A stretch of 64,000 nt of DNA from LH-M37 sp032251315 (GTDB lineage Bacteria; Pseudomonadota; Gammaproteobacteria; SZUA-229). This document shows positions 17,441 through 26,117 of the stretch, piece by piece (the first letter of the stretch is position 1; each line of letters opens with the position of its first letter). Position numbers and translations under genes: made by a program. The stretch spans positions 22,613-86,612 of the forward strand of contig JAVVEE010000002.1 of the NCBI GenBank assembly GCA_032251315.1. The letters run 5' to 3'. The notes beneath the pieces were generated by a model that was not told the origin of the DNA, did not search any database, and saw only the letters and a program-made list of their open reading frames with translations.

Positions 17441-18082
17441 TCAATGCTCGCCTTTAGTTCGCATTAATCCGGCCAGCCGGTTGCCCTGTTTCTGCGGCCC
17501 GCCGCGCGGGAACAGTTGATGCAGATATTGGCTACCGCCCCTGTCTTTACCCCACTGCTCACGAAAATGTTTGATCATGTCGCGCACACTGGCCTGAACC
17601 CCGTGCGTTTCATACCAGTGACGCTGGAAACGAATAACCTCCCAGTGCTCGCTATTGAGTTGCAGACCTTCCTGTTTGGCCTGCTGGCGCACAAACTCTT
17701 CGCTCCAGTCACTCGGGTCGACCAGATAGCCTTCGCTGTCGGTTATTACTTCGCGATCACCAACCATAATTCGGCGCGTAGTCATATTGGGGTAGGCGTT
17801 ACTGCCGCTGGTTTGATTGTTTGCGGCACCTTCTGAGCTGTAGCCGGTTTCGGTGAGGCTCCACAGATCAATCTCGATTTCACCGTCCAGTCGCCCCTGA
17901 TAGCGCTCCATGCCGGAGACCAGAATCTTACCGCTGCACGGAGGGATATCGAAGCAGGCCTTGCCGGAGCGGTCGGTCGGCACCGGCCCGATATGCCTGT
18001 TGTCTTCATCCAGTATCAGCTCCACTGGCGTACGCTTTAACGGCTGGTGACTGAATTTCATTACCACGTTTACACAGACCAT
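17441..18082 (-). CDS. Two-domain protein with a DsrC/TusE-like domain lacking both redox cysteines
   Basis: The C-terminal part (about residues 103-213) follows the DsrC/TusE fold: GDREVITDSEGYLVDPSDWS, EEHW-like NSEHWEVIRFQRHWY, and QYLHQLFPRGGPQKQ. In DsrC the KQAC and terminal GCV motifs carry the two redox cysteines; here they read KQGN and KGEH, so both cysteines are gone (N201, E212). Residues 1-78 form a separate, probably beta-sandwich domain of unknown function joined by a Ser/Asn/Gly-rich linker (80-98). DsrC-family proteins without either cysteine have been proposed to be regulatory. AGGAG lies 9 nt before the ATG and overlaps the end of the CBS gene, so the two are co-translated. 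Confidence 0.8.
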   Translation of the reverse strand: MVCVNVVMKFSHQPLKRTPVELILDEDNRHIGPVPTDRSGKACFDIPPCSGKILVSGMERYQGRLDGEIEIDLWSLTETGYSSEGAANNQTSGSNAYPNMTTRRIMVGDREVITDSEGYLVDPSDWSEEFVRQQAKQEGLQLNSEHWEVIRFQRHWYETHGVQASVRDMIKHFREQWGKDRGGSQYLHQLFPRGGPQKQGNRLAGLMRTKGEH

Positions 18083-18088
18083 AACAAT

Positions 18089-18700
18089 TTACTCCTCGCT
18101 GTCTGATTTAAAATGATCGAAAAATACCCGAACCAGATCAGATCGGGTGATCAGGCCGACGACGTGGCGCGCTTCATCGCAGACCACAAGACGCCTGATC
18201 TTATGCTGCTTCATTACCTCCAGCGCCTGATGCAGGGTTTGCTGTGGCGAGACGGTGATGACCTTGCTCACCATAAGATCGGCGACCCGCCCCTCGAACT
18301 CACGCACTTCCAGATGATGGTTGAACATGCTTTCCAGCGTTTGCCACAGACTATGGTCGGGATGCCGCGAGGGCATACCCAGTGCATGTAAGAAATCGGC
18401 TTCAGTAATAATGCCTACCAGTCGATTGTCTTTATCAACTACCGGCAAGCCGCTAATTTTCAGCGTCACCAGAAGATGGGCCGCTTCCGAAAGTGAACAA
18501 TTGGCCTGCACGGTTGTTACCGGTTGCATCATTATTTTCTCTACCGGCACGCCCTCGGAGTTGCGTATGCGGGCATACCTTTCCGCCGAATGGTAAAGCT
18601 GCATAAGATCATCCACCGAGACATCGATATAGGTGCCCAGCTCCTGCAAAGCCATGGCAAAATCATCCGGCTGTAGTTTTTGTTCATCTTGATCACTCAT
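18089..18700 (-). CDS. CBS-domain pair protein
   Basis: The 203-residue soluble protein has an N-terminal helical segment (residues 10-43) and two CBS domains at about 54-110 and 137-195 (VEKIMMQPVTTV, SGLPVVDKDNRLVGIITEAD; VADLMVSKVITV, RRLVVCDEARHVVGLITRSD). CBS pairs usually bind adenosine nucleotides and control a partner protein. The N-terminal segment resembles the C-terminal tail of the HPP protein encoded just upstream, as expected if the two genes arose by splitting an HPP-CBS fusion. The ATG has GGAG upstream; the DsrC-like gene starts 6 nt after the stop. Confidence 0.88.
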   Translation of the reverse strand: MSDQDEQKLQPDDFAMALQELGTYIDVSVDDLMQLYHSAERYARIRNSEGVPVEKIMMQPVTTVQANCSLSEAAHLLVTLKISGLPVVDKDNRLVGIITEADFLHALGMPSRHPDHSLWQTLESMFNHHLEVREFEGRVADLMVSKVITVSPQQTLHQALEVMKQHKIRRLVVCDEARHVVGLITRSDLVRVFFDHFKSDSEE

Positions 18701-18753
18701 GCCCTACTCCTGCTGTTGGTTGCTGCAAAGCGCACTGCTACCGGTTTCTCTGG

Positions 18754-19485
18754 CTAACTTCGGGAAGCCTTAAGTAGCTCGCTCAGCCTGTTTTCTCTAG
18801 CCAGACGATAAATCTCTTCCAGATCCTGGCTGCTGATATCGACCGTGCCGGCCATCGCCTGAAGCGCTGTTTCCAGATCGCTTTCGCTCAGATTATCCGC
18901 TGTGGTTTCGTGCACATCCGTCTTGGCGGTAGGGCGAACCGTCAGCGCCACCGGGTAACGACGCCAGCTAAAAGCGTAGTTAAACATTATCGCGATCAGC
19001 ACGATGACCACAGCATTGAGCAGTACCGGAGTGAGCACGTAGTAAAAACCCAGCGCCTGTATATTCGCACCGCCGATAACAGCGGTCAGCGCGGTCGCAC
19101 CACCCGGCGGATGGATGCAACGCAGATAATGCATAGCGCCAATCGCCGCCGCCACGGCAACTGCCGCTGCCAGCATCGGTATCGGAATCCAGCGCGCGCA
19201 GGCCACGCCGATAACGGCGGAGATCAGGTGCCCGCCCACCACGGCCCAGGGCTGCGATAACGGCCCATGTGGAACCGCGAACACCAGCACCGCCGTAGCG
19301 CCCATTGAAGCCACCACCCAGGCCACCTCCTGCTCGCCCAGAAACTGCCGGCTAATCAGGGTGATTCCCAGAATACCGAACAGCCCGCCGAGCGCGGAGA
19401 TCCATTTTTCCAGGTGGCCGGTCTTGTTACTCTCGAAGCCGATAAAGTGTTTGAAATTCATGAACATGTTATTAGATGACTGCAT
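18754..19485 (-). CDS. HPP family integral membrane protein
   Basis: The 243-residue protein has four or five membrane helices between residues 30 and 170 and the family signature IHPPGGATAL at 124-133. Plant chloroplast and cyanobacterial HPP proteins have been linked to nitrite transport; bacterial ones mostly have no proven substrate. After the last helix a cytoplasmic tail (about 183-243) carries a module (200-232) shared with the downstream CBS protein. It heads a three-gene operon (HPP, CBS, DsrC-like) and is divergent from a LysR regulator. Confidence 0.85.
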   Translation of the reverse strand: MQSSNNMFMNFKHFIGFESNKTGHLEKWISALGGLFGILGITLISRQFLGEQEVAWVVASMGATAVLVFAVPHGPLSQPWAVVGGHLISAVIGVACARWIPIPMLAAAVAVAAAIGAMHYLRCIHPPGGATALTAVIGGANIQALGFYYVLTPVLLNAVVIVLIAIMFNYAFSWRRYPVALTVRPTAKTDVHETTADNLSESDLETALQAMAGTVDISSQDLEEIYRLARENRLSELLKASRS

Positions 19486-19542
19486 GGTTGAAGTATATTA
19501 GCTTTCTTTAATATCAGGCAAACGATTTTTACTGGACATTAG

Positions 19543-19559
19543 TATCGAAATATTCGATA
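19543..19559. promoter_or_regulatory. LysR-type operator candidate
   Basis: TATCGAAATATTCGATA is a perfect 7-bp inverted repeat around a 3-nt centre and contains the T-N11-A pattern of LysR-type binding sites. It lies between the divergent HPP and LysR genes, 8 nt before the LysR start, so it could serve autoregulation and control of the HPP operon. Confidence 0.6.
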
Positions 19560-19567
19560 TTAATGCC

Positions 19568-20443
19568 ATGGATATGAATCAGATCAGAACATTTCTCGCG
19601 GTCGCCGCCAACGGCAGTTTTCTTGAGGCCGCCACACGACTGCACGTCACCCAGTCCACCGTCAGCAATCGCATTCAGCTGCTGGAGGCCTATCTGGGTG
19701 CCAGCCTTTTTGTGCGTAACCGCTCCGGCGCCACCCTGACCCCTGCGGGAAAACGCTTTGTACATCACGCCAAGGCGTTTATTTTGACGCTGGATCAGGC
19801 GCGACACGATGTCGGCCTGCCCAGCCGTTATCGAGCCAGTATTACCGTCGGTGCCAGAATTGCTTTGTGGGAGATCTTTCTGCCTCGCTGGATCGGGGAA
19901 ATGCGCCACAGCTCACCGGATATTTCGATTCGAAGTGAAATTGGTTTTGAGGAAGACCTTATGCGCCGCATCATCGAAGGCACCATGGACGTGGCGCTGA
20001 TGTACACACCCCAGCACGGACCGGGCATTCATGTGCAGCACCTGTTTGATGAAACACTGGTACTGGTGACCACCGATCCGGAAAAACCCTGGCCCGATGA
20101 AGATTATATTTACGTGGACTGGGGCCCGGCGTTCTACGCCCAGCACAGCAGCAATTATCCTGACCTGGAGCGTCCTGCTCAGGTGGTGAACATAGGCTGG
20201 CTGGGCATACAGCTCATTATCAGCAATGGCGGCTCCTGTTTTGTGCCGGTGCGTATGGCCGAGCCATTGATCCGAGCGGGTCAGCTGTTTCAAATGCCCG
20301 ACAGCCCGCAGTTTAAACTGCCCACCTACATGGTGTATTCGCGCAATAGCGATTCCATCGTACTGGAACAGGTACTCGAGAGCCTGCGCGCACAGGCCGC
20401 CATAGAACAGGGAAAAGCACTCACCACCGGAATATTACTGTAG
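19568..20443 (+). CDS. LysR-family transcriptional regulator
   Basis: The 291-residue protein has an N-terminal winged helix-turn-helix (residues 3-60, with GSFLEAATRLHVTQSTVSNR) and a periplasmic-binding-like effector domain from about residue 90. The divergent position next to the HPP-CBS-DsrC-like operon, with a symmetric operator between them, makes that operon the likely target. The inducer cannot be read from the sequence. A second ATG two codons in is an equally good start. Confidence 0.9.
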   Translation: MDMNQIRTFLAVAANGSFLEAATRLHVTQSTVSNRIQLLEAYLGASLFVRNRSGATLTPAGKRFVHHAKAFILTLDQARHDVGLPSRYRASITVGARIALWEIFLPRWIGEMRHSSPDISIRSEIGFEEDLMRRIIEGTMDVALMYTPQHGPGIHVQHLFDETLVLVTTDPEKPWPDEDYIYVDWGPAFYAQHSSNYPDLERPAQVVNIGWLGIQLIISNGGSCFVPVRMAEPLIRAGQLFQMPDSPQFKLPTYMVYSRNSDSIVLEQVLESLRAQAAIEQGKALTTGILL

Positions 20444-20496
20444 AGAACCTGCAATGTAGGTTACAACCATTTAGCCGCTGCCTTTAAATTATCGAA

Positions 20497-21195
20497 CTAG
20501 GCCTGATACTGCTTGTGTTTGAAAATAGCGGTTCTGGCAAGCGTATAGCGGGCCTCATCAATAATGCCTTCGTCTTTGAGCCGACGGCACATTTTCAGCT
20601 CTTCCACCAGCCCATCCGCTACCGACTGCTTCAACTGCACATGTTTAATAGCGTCTCGCAGCCTGGTGAAAAATTCATCAAATTCCTTCTGATTTGGCTT
20701 CCCGTTATCCATTAAAAACAGCTCGATATTGCCAAACCGGCTTCTGAAAATATATTCATCGCGCATTAGATAAATAAATATTAATGTAGAGATTGCCGAA
20801 GTGGTTGAGGTGATGGCTGCGCCAATAAGGCAATACTCCAGATTGAACACCTCTTCGATACCTAGAAATATAAACAGCCCCAGTAAGGCCGCTGACACCA
20901 GAACCCCATACAGCCAGTTCCATTGGATGACTTTAATGTGTGCAGGCTCAGCAGAGACATAGGCGAGATTGACACGAAACTTTTTCCCAGCGGCCTTCTT
21001 CTTCCCGGTAAAATTCAGCAGTAAATGCCTGGATGCATAGAGCTGATACTCTCTAACGGTACCTTTGCGGGCATTTTCCTGCACCAGTTTCTCACCCAGT
21101 TTTGAAGGGTCAAACGCCTGGTCAAAGCTTTCATAATTATCCGACGAGACATCGAAAGCAGCACTTTCAATAATAATTTCATTATTATTATTCAT
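20497..21195 (-). CDS. Hypothetical membrane protein with SHOCT-like C-terminus
   Basis: From the ATG at 21195 the protein has 232 residues; the frame stays open to 21363 but the extra part is not protein-like. Residues 1-90 are polar, a pair of membrane helices follows (about 95-150, VIQWNWLYGVLVSAALLGLF and a second), and the C-terminal 40 residues (EELKMCRRLKDEGIIDEARY) resemble short SHOCT-type domains. Function unknown. The next gene upstream (21335-21640) is on the same strand. Confidence 0.65.
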   Translation of the reverse strand: MNNNNEIIIESAAFDVSSDNYESFDQAFDPSKLGEKLVQENARKGTVREYQLYASRHLLLNFTGKKKAAGKKFRVNLAYVSAEPAHIKVIQWNWLYGVLVSAALLGLFIFLGIEEVFNLEYCLIGAAITSTTSAISTLIFIYLMRDEYIFRSRFGNIELFLMDNGKPNQKEFDEFFTRLRDAIKHVQLKQSVADGLVEELKMCRRLKDEGIIDEARYTLARTAIFKHKQYQA

Positions 21196-21334
21196 ACCTG
21201 TAAAACCTATAAGCTCAAGAGGAGTAGATGGCGTAATTGAATTTATAGCATTTGAGGTAAAAAACTGAACAGCAGGGCAATCAGAACCAGAGAAGAAGCC
21301 TGCACAGGTGAAGTCATACACTAAACAGAGTGCG

Positions 21335-21640
21335 CTAATGTCTTCCTGATGACTGTGTACCAATTGGCAAAATCACCAGAGCCAGAAGTATACCAAGAAA
21401 ATAATCTGGATCAACATACCAGTCAGCGACTATCGTTTCAGGCAGATTCGCCGCCAGCGTGCACAGCACAACCAGCACAATCAAATAAATCTGACGATTT
21501 CGCACCAGCAGCGCCAGCACCATTGCGGCCAGTGCAGCCATCAAATAATCCCCCTCAAAACCCATTCTAGCAAACATGCCATACGGCAAGCTGATCGCGA
21601 TCGTCAGGAATAAAACAACAAAAACAGATATGACCTTCAC
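21335..21640 (-). CDS. Small hydrophobic membrane protein
   Basis: The 101-residue protein has three predicted membrane helices (about 3-22, 31-65 in two stretches, and 78-94) and no recognisable family. It begins with GTG at 21640, with AAGGAG 8 nt upstream, which supports that start. It precedes the SHOCT-like membrane gene by 139 nt. Nothing was identified in the 229 nt between it and the chemotaxis receptor. Confidence 0.6.
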   Translation of the reverse strand: MKVISVFVVLFLTIAISLPYGMFARMGFEGDYLMAALAAMVLALLVRNRQIYLIVLVVLCTLAANLPETIVADWYVDPDYFLGILLALVILPIGTQSSGRH

Positions 21641-21869
21641 TCACCCACTCCTTCAAATGCCATTGAGCGAACCTCATCATGAAGTCTCATTCAGGCATAA
21701 ATTTGTAGCAAGAATAGCAGTTTGCGTTATAACAAAAATTACAAAATTAAAGGGGGAGTTCTGAGGAAGTGATCGGTGTTTTTAATGGCTAAATTCTTTA
21801 TTACTAAAAAGAGATTGCATCCTTTAGCTTGTCTATTGTTTCGCCACTTCGTGAGCAATGCTCGTAGTA

Positions 21870-23459
21870 CTATTTAAGCTTAAAAAAGCTCATCAGCCGT
21901 GTCAGCCCTTCAGTTTCCTCATGCAGTGAACGAGTGGCTGCTACAGATTCCTCTAACATGGCTGCATTTTGCTGGGTCATATCGCCCATTCTGGCAATAG
22001 CAATATTGACCTGGCTAATACCGGATGATTGTTCCTGACTGGCTGAGTCGATTTCATTAATAATATCAGCCACTTTATTGATGCCTTCAATGATACTCAA
22101 CAGGGTCGTGCCCGACTCGTTTACCAGAGTAGTGCCTGCCTTCACTTTCTCAGCACTGTCTTCAATCAAATTTTTTATTTCTTTCGCGGCATCAGCACTT
22201 CGTTGCGCCAGGCTTCTTACTTCACTCGCAACAACAGCAAAACCTCTGCCTTCCTCACCGGCACGAGCCGCCTCAACTGCAGCATTTAGTGCCAGTAAAT
22301 TGGTCTGAAAGGAGATGGAGTTAATAGTAGAAATAATATCAGCGATCTTACTGCTCGAATCATTAATGGCATTCATAGCAGAAGCTGCCCGATCCACCAC
22401 CTGTCCGCCGCTGCTGGCATTATTGCGCACTACGCCGGCAAGTTCATTCGCTTGTCCTGCTAGTGTTGCATTTTGACTTACGATACTGGTCATCTCCTCC
22501 ATAGCTGAAGACGTTTCTTCAAGGGATGAGGCCTGTTCTTCTGTGCGCTCTGATAGATTAACATTGCCCTCAGTTATGTGTTTAGAATTGCTTTCGATGC
22601 TGACAACACTCTTGACCACATCAAATACAATTTCTCGTAATTTAACATTCATTTTTGAAGTGGCATTCATAAACTTACCAACCTCATCATTTGAAGTGAC
22701 TTCAATGTTATGAGTTAAGTCGCCAATTGATACGCTTTCTGCCAACGACACCGCGGCTTTCAATGGGCGGGTAATGCCGAGAATAATTAAAAACGAACTA
22801 ATAATACCCAATAACAACCCACTAAGAATGCCACCTATGACCATATAGCGGTAGAGTTGATTGCGAGCGATAGTGGCATTAATATCTTTCTGAGCCTCCA
22901 CCATATAAAAATCTACAATTTCACCAATGGTTTCTACAACCGGCAAGTATGCATGCCCCGATATTTCTTCAATCATGCGCCCTAATTCCCAGTCTTCTGA
23001 TCGTATTGCGCTCAGAATTGGTAGAACAGCATCTTGACCATTGATAACACGCGCAGAACTATATGCCGCAAGCAACTCCCTTTCTTTGTCGCTATTCACC
23101 GTGCTGGACATCATTTCAATGTTTTTTAGCGTCGCGCTCATGCCGACTTCTATCTTCTCTATATAATCCTTTGATCTATCCTGCTCCATTAATGCTTCCA
23201 GTATTAAAGTGCGATGATCGAGCGCGTTTTTCTGAAGTGCTGTGGCAAGTTCAAGTGGAAGCATGCGTTTAGCGTACAGAGACTCCAGCTCTGATTCAGC
23301 CTCAGTTAATGCATAAAGACCAAGCAATCCAACAACAATCAGCAGACTCGCCATAAATCCAACGAGCAGTCCTAGCCTTGTTCCAATGGTTTTGTTAGCG
23401 AAGCCAAAATGGCTGCCATGCAGCTTTTTACCAGGGCGGGTTTTATTTGAAAAAATCAT
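21870..23459 (-). CDS. Methyl-accepting chemotaxis protein
   Basis: The start at 23459 gives 529 residues; an ATG at 23540 is possible but adds 27 residues unlike a receptor N-terminus. TM1 (about 25-47) and TM2 (about 205-228) bracket a four-helix-bundle-type periplasmic domain, followed by a HAMP domain (ITRPLKAAVSLAES) and the cytoplasmic signalling hairpin. The hairpin tip matches the family (ISFQTNLLALNAAVEAARAG), with flanking methylation helices. The ligand is unknown and no che genes are in the window. The C-terminus lacks a NWETF-type CheR-docking motif. Confidence 0.93.
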   Translation of the reverse strand: MIFSNKTRPGKKLHGSHFGFANKTIGTRLGLLVGFMASLLIVVGLLGLYALTEAESELESLYAKRMLPLELATALQKNALDHRTLILEALMEQDRSKDYIEKIEVGMSATLKNIEMMSSTVNSDKERELLAAYSSARVINGQDAVLPILSAIRSEDWELGRMIEEISGHAYLPVVETIGEIVDFYMVEAQKDINATIARNQLYRYMVIGGILSGLLLGIISSFLIILGITRPLKAAVSLAESVSIGDLTHNIEVTSNDEVGKFMNATSKMNVKLREIVFDVVKSVVSIESNSKHITEGNVNLSERTEEQASSLEETSSAMEEMTSIVSQNATLAGQANELAGVVRNNASSGGQVVDRAASAMNAINDSSSKIADIISTINSISFQTNLLALNAAVEAARAGEEGRGFAVVASEVRSLAQRSADAAKEIKNLIEDSAEKVKAGTTLVNESGTTLLSIIEGINKVADIINEIDSASQEQSSGISQVNIAIARMGDMTQQNAAMLEESVAATRSLHEETEGLTRLMSFFKLK

Positions 23460-23540
23460 GCATGTTTTATAGCACAGATTCAACTCATTAGTGTAACCGG
23501 GAGGGGGGAAAATAGTTAGACTCGATCCTATATATGGCAT

Positions 23541-23885
23541 GTAACCTATGCCCTTGATTCGTACAGCTCTTTACACGACCCATCGAGTACAGGGAAATGC
23601 AGAATATAAGAGAGTAACGCGCCCGTGGGTCGGGAGAAATTTGACGGGATGCAATTTGCATAAGCATAGCGAGTCCGAAGGGTAGGCACATAGATTTACC
23701 GCATAATACCCACTACCCATATTGTTATGACTTATTGCGAAGGTTAATAATTGCGCCGATGTATGCGCCATATACATTCCCGCACAGGAGCATGAGCACG
23801 AGCACATCTCAAATGCAGAATTTTTCGCTGGGTTCGAAATGACAGATAAATCAGAGCCCCCCCTAAATCATGGAAGCAGAAAAAA
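23541..23885. other. Intergenic region without a credible gene
   Basis: This stretch between the chemotaxis receptor and prfC has only short frames with unlikely composition, one of them very Cys/Ser-rich. I see no tRNA, terminator or repeat family member. Its mixed composition may mark decayed sequence. Confidence 0.4.
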
Positions 23886-25475
23886 CTAACTGAATTTCCC
23901 ATGTTCCCGTGTTGCCAAAAACTTGATCTTCGGCCATTTTTCCATGGTCATGCTCAGGTTAACGCGTGAAGGTGCGATATAGGCCAGATCGCCGGCGTGG
24001 TCCAGCGCGAGATTGCTGCTGTGACGATCTTTGAATTTATTAAGCTCTTTCTCATCATCACATTCAATCCAACGGGCGGTGGTGACATTTACATGTTCAA
24101 AATTACAATCGACACTGTACTCGTGTAACAGACGATGCTGAACAACTTCGAACTGCAAGGCACCGACGGCGCCGAGAATAAGATCATTGTTGGTGATGGG
24201 CCGGTATAACTGAGTGGCACCTTCTTCACATAACTGAATCAGGCCTTTTTGCAGGGCTTTCATTTTCAGCGGGTCACGCAGTTGTGCGCGGCGGAATAGT
24301 TCCGGGGCGAAATTCGGGATGCCGGTAAAGGCTAGTTCTTCGCCCTGGGTGAAGGTGTCACCGATGCGCATGGTGCCGTGATTATGCAGGCCGATAATAT
24401 CACCGGTAAAGGCTTCTTCTACATGCTCACGGTCTGAAGCCATGAATGTCAGCGCGTCGTTCAGCCTGATATCTTTACCGATGCGCACATGCCTGACCTT
24501 CATCCCCTTGGTATAGGTGCCGGAACAGATGCGCACAAAAGCGATGCGGTCGCGATGACCGGGGTCCATGTTTGCCTGAATTTTAAAAACAAAACCGGTG
24601 AATTTTTCTTCCTCGGGTTTAACTTCACGACTTTGTGTCATGCGCGATTTGGGTGCAGGAGCATAGGTTTCCAGCGCATCGAGCAGTTCTTTGACGCCGA
24701 AGTTATTGATGCCCGAGCCAAAAAATACCGGTGTCATTTCACCGCGTTTATAGGCATCAATATCAAATTCGTGACTTGCGCCCTTCACCAGCTCGATCTC
24801 TTCACGCAGCTCTTCTGCCGACTGGCCCAGGATTTCGTCAAGCCGGGGATTATCAAGACCCTCAATGACATCGCCGTACTGGATCTTGCCACCGTGGGTG
24901 GCACTGTACAGATGCACCCGGTTTTCAATCAGATTGAATACGCCTTTGAACTGCTTGCCCATGCCAATGGGCCAGGTGATGGGGGCGCACTGAATATTCA
25001 GGATATCCTCAATTTCATCCAGAATATCAATCGGGTCGCGTGCTTCGCGGTCCATTTTATTGACGAAGGTGATGATCGGCGTGGTGCGCAGACGACAGAC
25101 TTCCATGAGTTTGATGGTGCGCTCTTCCACGCCCTTGGCGGCATCAATCACCATCAGCGCAGAGTCGACAGCGGTCAGCGTTCGATAGGTGTCTTCCGAG
25201 AAATCGGCATGGCCGGGGGTATCCAGCAAGTTGATAATGCACTTTTCATAAGTGAACTGCATCACCGACGATGAGACCGAAATGCCGCGCTGTTTTTCCA
25301 GCGCCATCCAGTCGGAGGTGGCATGAGTGGCGGCTTTGCGACCCTTGACGGTACCCGCCAGCTGGATGGCGCCACCGAATAGCAGCAGCTTTTCTGTAAG
25401 CGTGGTTTTACCCGCATCGGGGTGCGAGATAATGGCGAAGGTTCGCCGACGTTTTACTTCTTCCAGATATGTCAT
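23886..25475 (-). CDS. prfC: Peptide chain release factor 3
   Basis: RF3 is a GTPase that recycles RF1/RF2 from the ribosome. The 529-residue protein has the G1 loop SHPDAGKTTL at about residue 18, the G3 motif LLDTPGHADFSEDTYR, and the G4 motif NKMDRE, followed by the translational GTPase domains 2 and 3. Its length and the sequence ERGISVSSSVMQF-like block (here KQRGISVSSSVMQF) distinguish RF3 from EF-G. It is downstream of rimI on the same strand. Confidence 0.96.
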   Translation of the reverse strand: MTYLEEVKRRRTFAIISHPDAGKTTLTEKLLLFGGAIQLAGTVKGRKAATHATSDWMALEKQRGISVSSSVMQFTYEKCIINLLDTPGHADFSEDTYRTLTAVDSALMVIDAAKGVEERTIKLMEVCRLRTTPIITFVNKMDREARDPIDILDEIEDILNIQCAPITWPIGMGKQFKGVFNLIENRVHLYSATHGGKIQYGDVIEGLDNPRLDEILGQSAEELREEIELVKGASHEFDIDAYKRGEMTPVFFGSGINNFGVKELLDALETYAPAPKSRMTQSREVKPEEEKFTGFVFKIQANMDPGHRDRIAFVRICSGTYTKGMKVRHVRIGKDIRLNDALTFMASDREHVEEAFTGDIIGLHNHGTMRIGDTFTQGEELAFTGIPNFAPELFRRAQLRDPLKMKALQKGLIQLCEEGATQLYRPITNNDLILGAVGALQFEVVQHRLLHEYSVDCNFEHVNVTTARWIECDDEKELNKFKDRHSSNLALDHAGDLAYIAPSRVNLSMTMEKWPKIKFLATREHGKFS

Positions 25476-25616
25476 GGGCGCAGATTATACAGGAGCCAAC
25501 ACGCAGTAAAATACCTTTTCGTTCACCAACATGCTAACTGACTCAGTCAATTTTTAGCGACAGGGCTCGTTACTTTGCCGATGCGTTACACACTGAGGCG
25601 TGCCTTAGTGAAACAG

Positions 25617-26117
25617 TCAGCCCAGATATTTGGCAAAAATGATGGCGTCTTCGCGCCCGTCGTGGGCGGGGTAATAAGCTTTTCTCACGCCCAGTTCGTG
25701 AAAACCTTCAGACTGGTAGAGCTCAATAGCTGACTTATTGGAGCGGCGCACTTCCAGAAGAATCATATCCACGCCGGACTGTTCGGACTTCTGCATCATC
25801 AGGCGTAGCAGCCCTCGCCCTACCCCCATACGCTGCATCGACGGTTTGACGCAGAGATTGAGCACGTGCGATTCACCCGGGGCCATCATGAGAATGCCAT
25901 GACCGGCAATGGTCTCTTCCTGCAGGGCAAGCCAGCAGCGATTCAGCCGCAGGCAGTCCTGAAATATTCCCCGGGTCCAGGGGTGAGAATGGGCCTGCGC
26001 TTCGATGGCCATGACCTGTTCGAGATCGGCTTTGGTCATGGTTCTGAAGCTGAGTTTATTATTTGACTGGATGGTCGCGTCTGTAGCCACCGTTGTCTTT
26101 TGTGAGTCTACAGTCAT
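25617..26117 (-). CDS. rimI: Ribosomal-protein-S18-alanine N-acetyltransferase RimI
   Basis: The GNAT-family product has 166 residues from the ATG at 26117. A much longer open frame to 26363 overlaps the uracil-DNA glycosylase gene and is not coding. The acetyl-CoA-binding region reads VKPSMQRMGVGRGLLRLMM, with LLEVRRSNKSAIELYQSEGF after it, as in RimI. The start overlaps the upstream stop by 4 nt (ATGA), so translation is coupled. RimI acetylates the N-terminal alanine of S18; other targets are possible. Confidence 0.88.
   Translation of the reverse strand: MTVDSQKTTVATDATIQSNNKLSFRTMTKADLEQVMAIEAQAHSHPWTRGIFQDCLRLNRCWLALQEETIAGHGILMMAPGESHVLNLCVKPSMQRMGVGRGLLRLMMQKSEQSGVDMILLEVRRSNKSAIELYQSEGFHELGVRKAYYPAHDGREDAIIFAKYLG

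Noticed and set aside
23571..23807. Cys-rich minus-strand frame upstream of the receptor gene
   Set aside because: Starts with repeated MCSCSCSC from a short simple repeat, no ribosome site and no recognisable domain.
24489..25274. Long plus-strand open frame (261 codons) over the prfC gene
   Set aside because: It is antisense to prfC, which has clear GTPase motifs; the antisense product is His-rich and matches no family.
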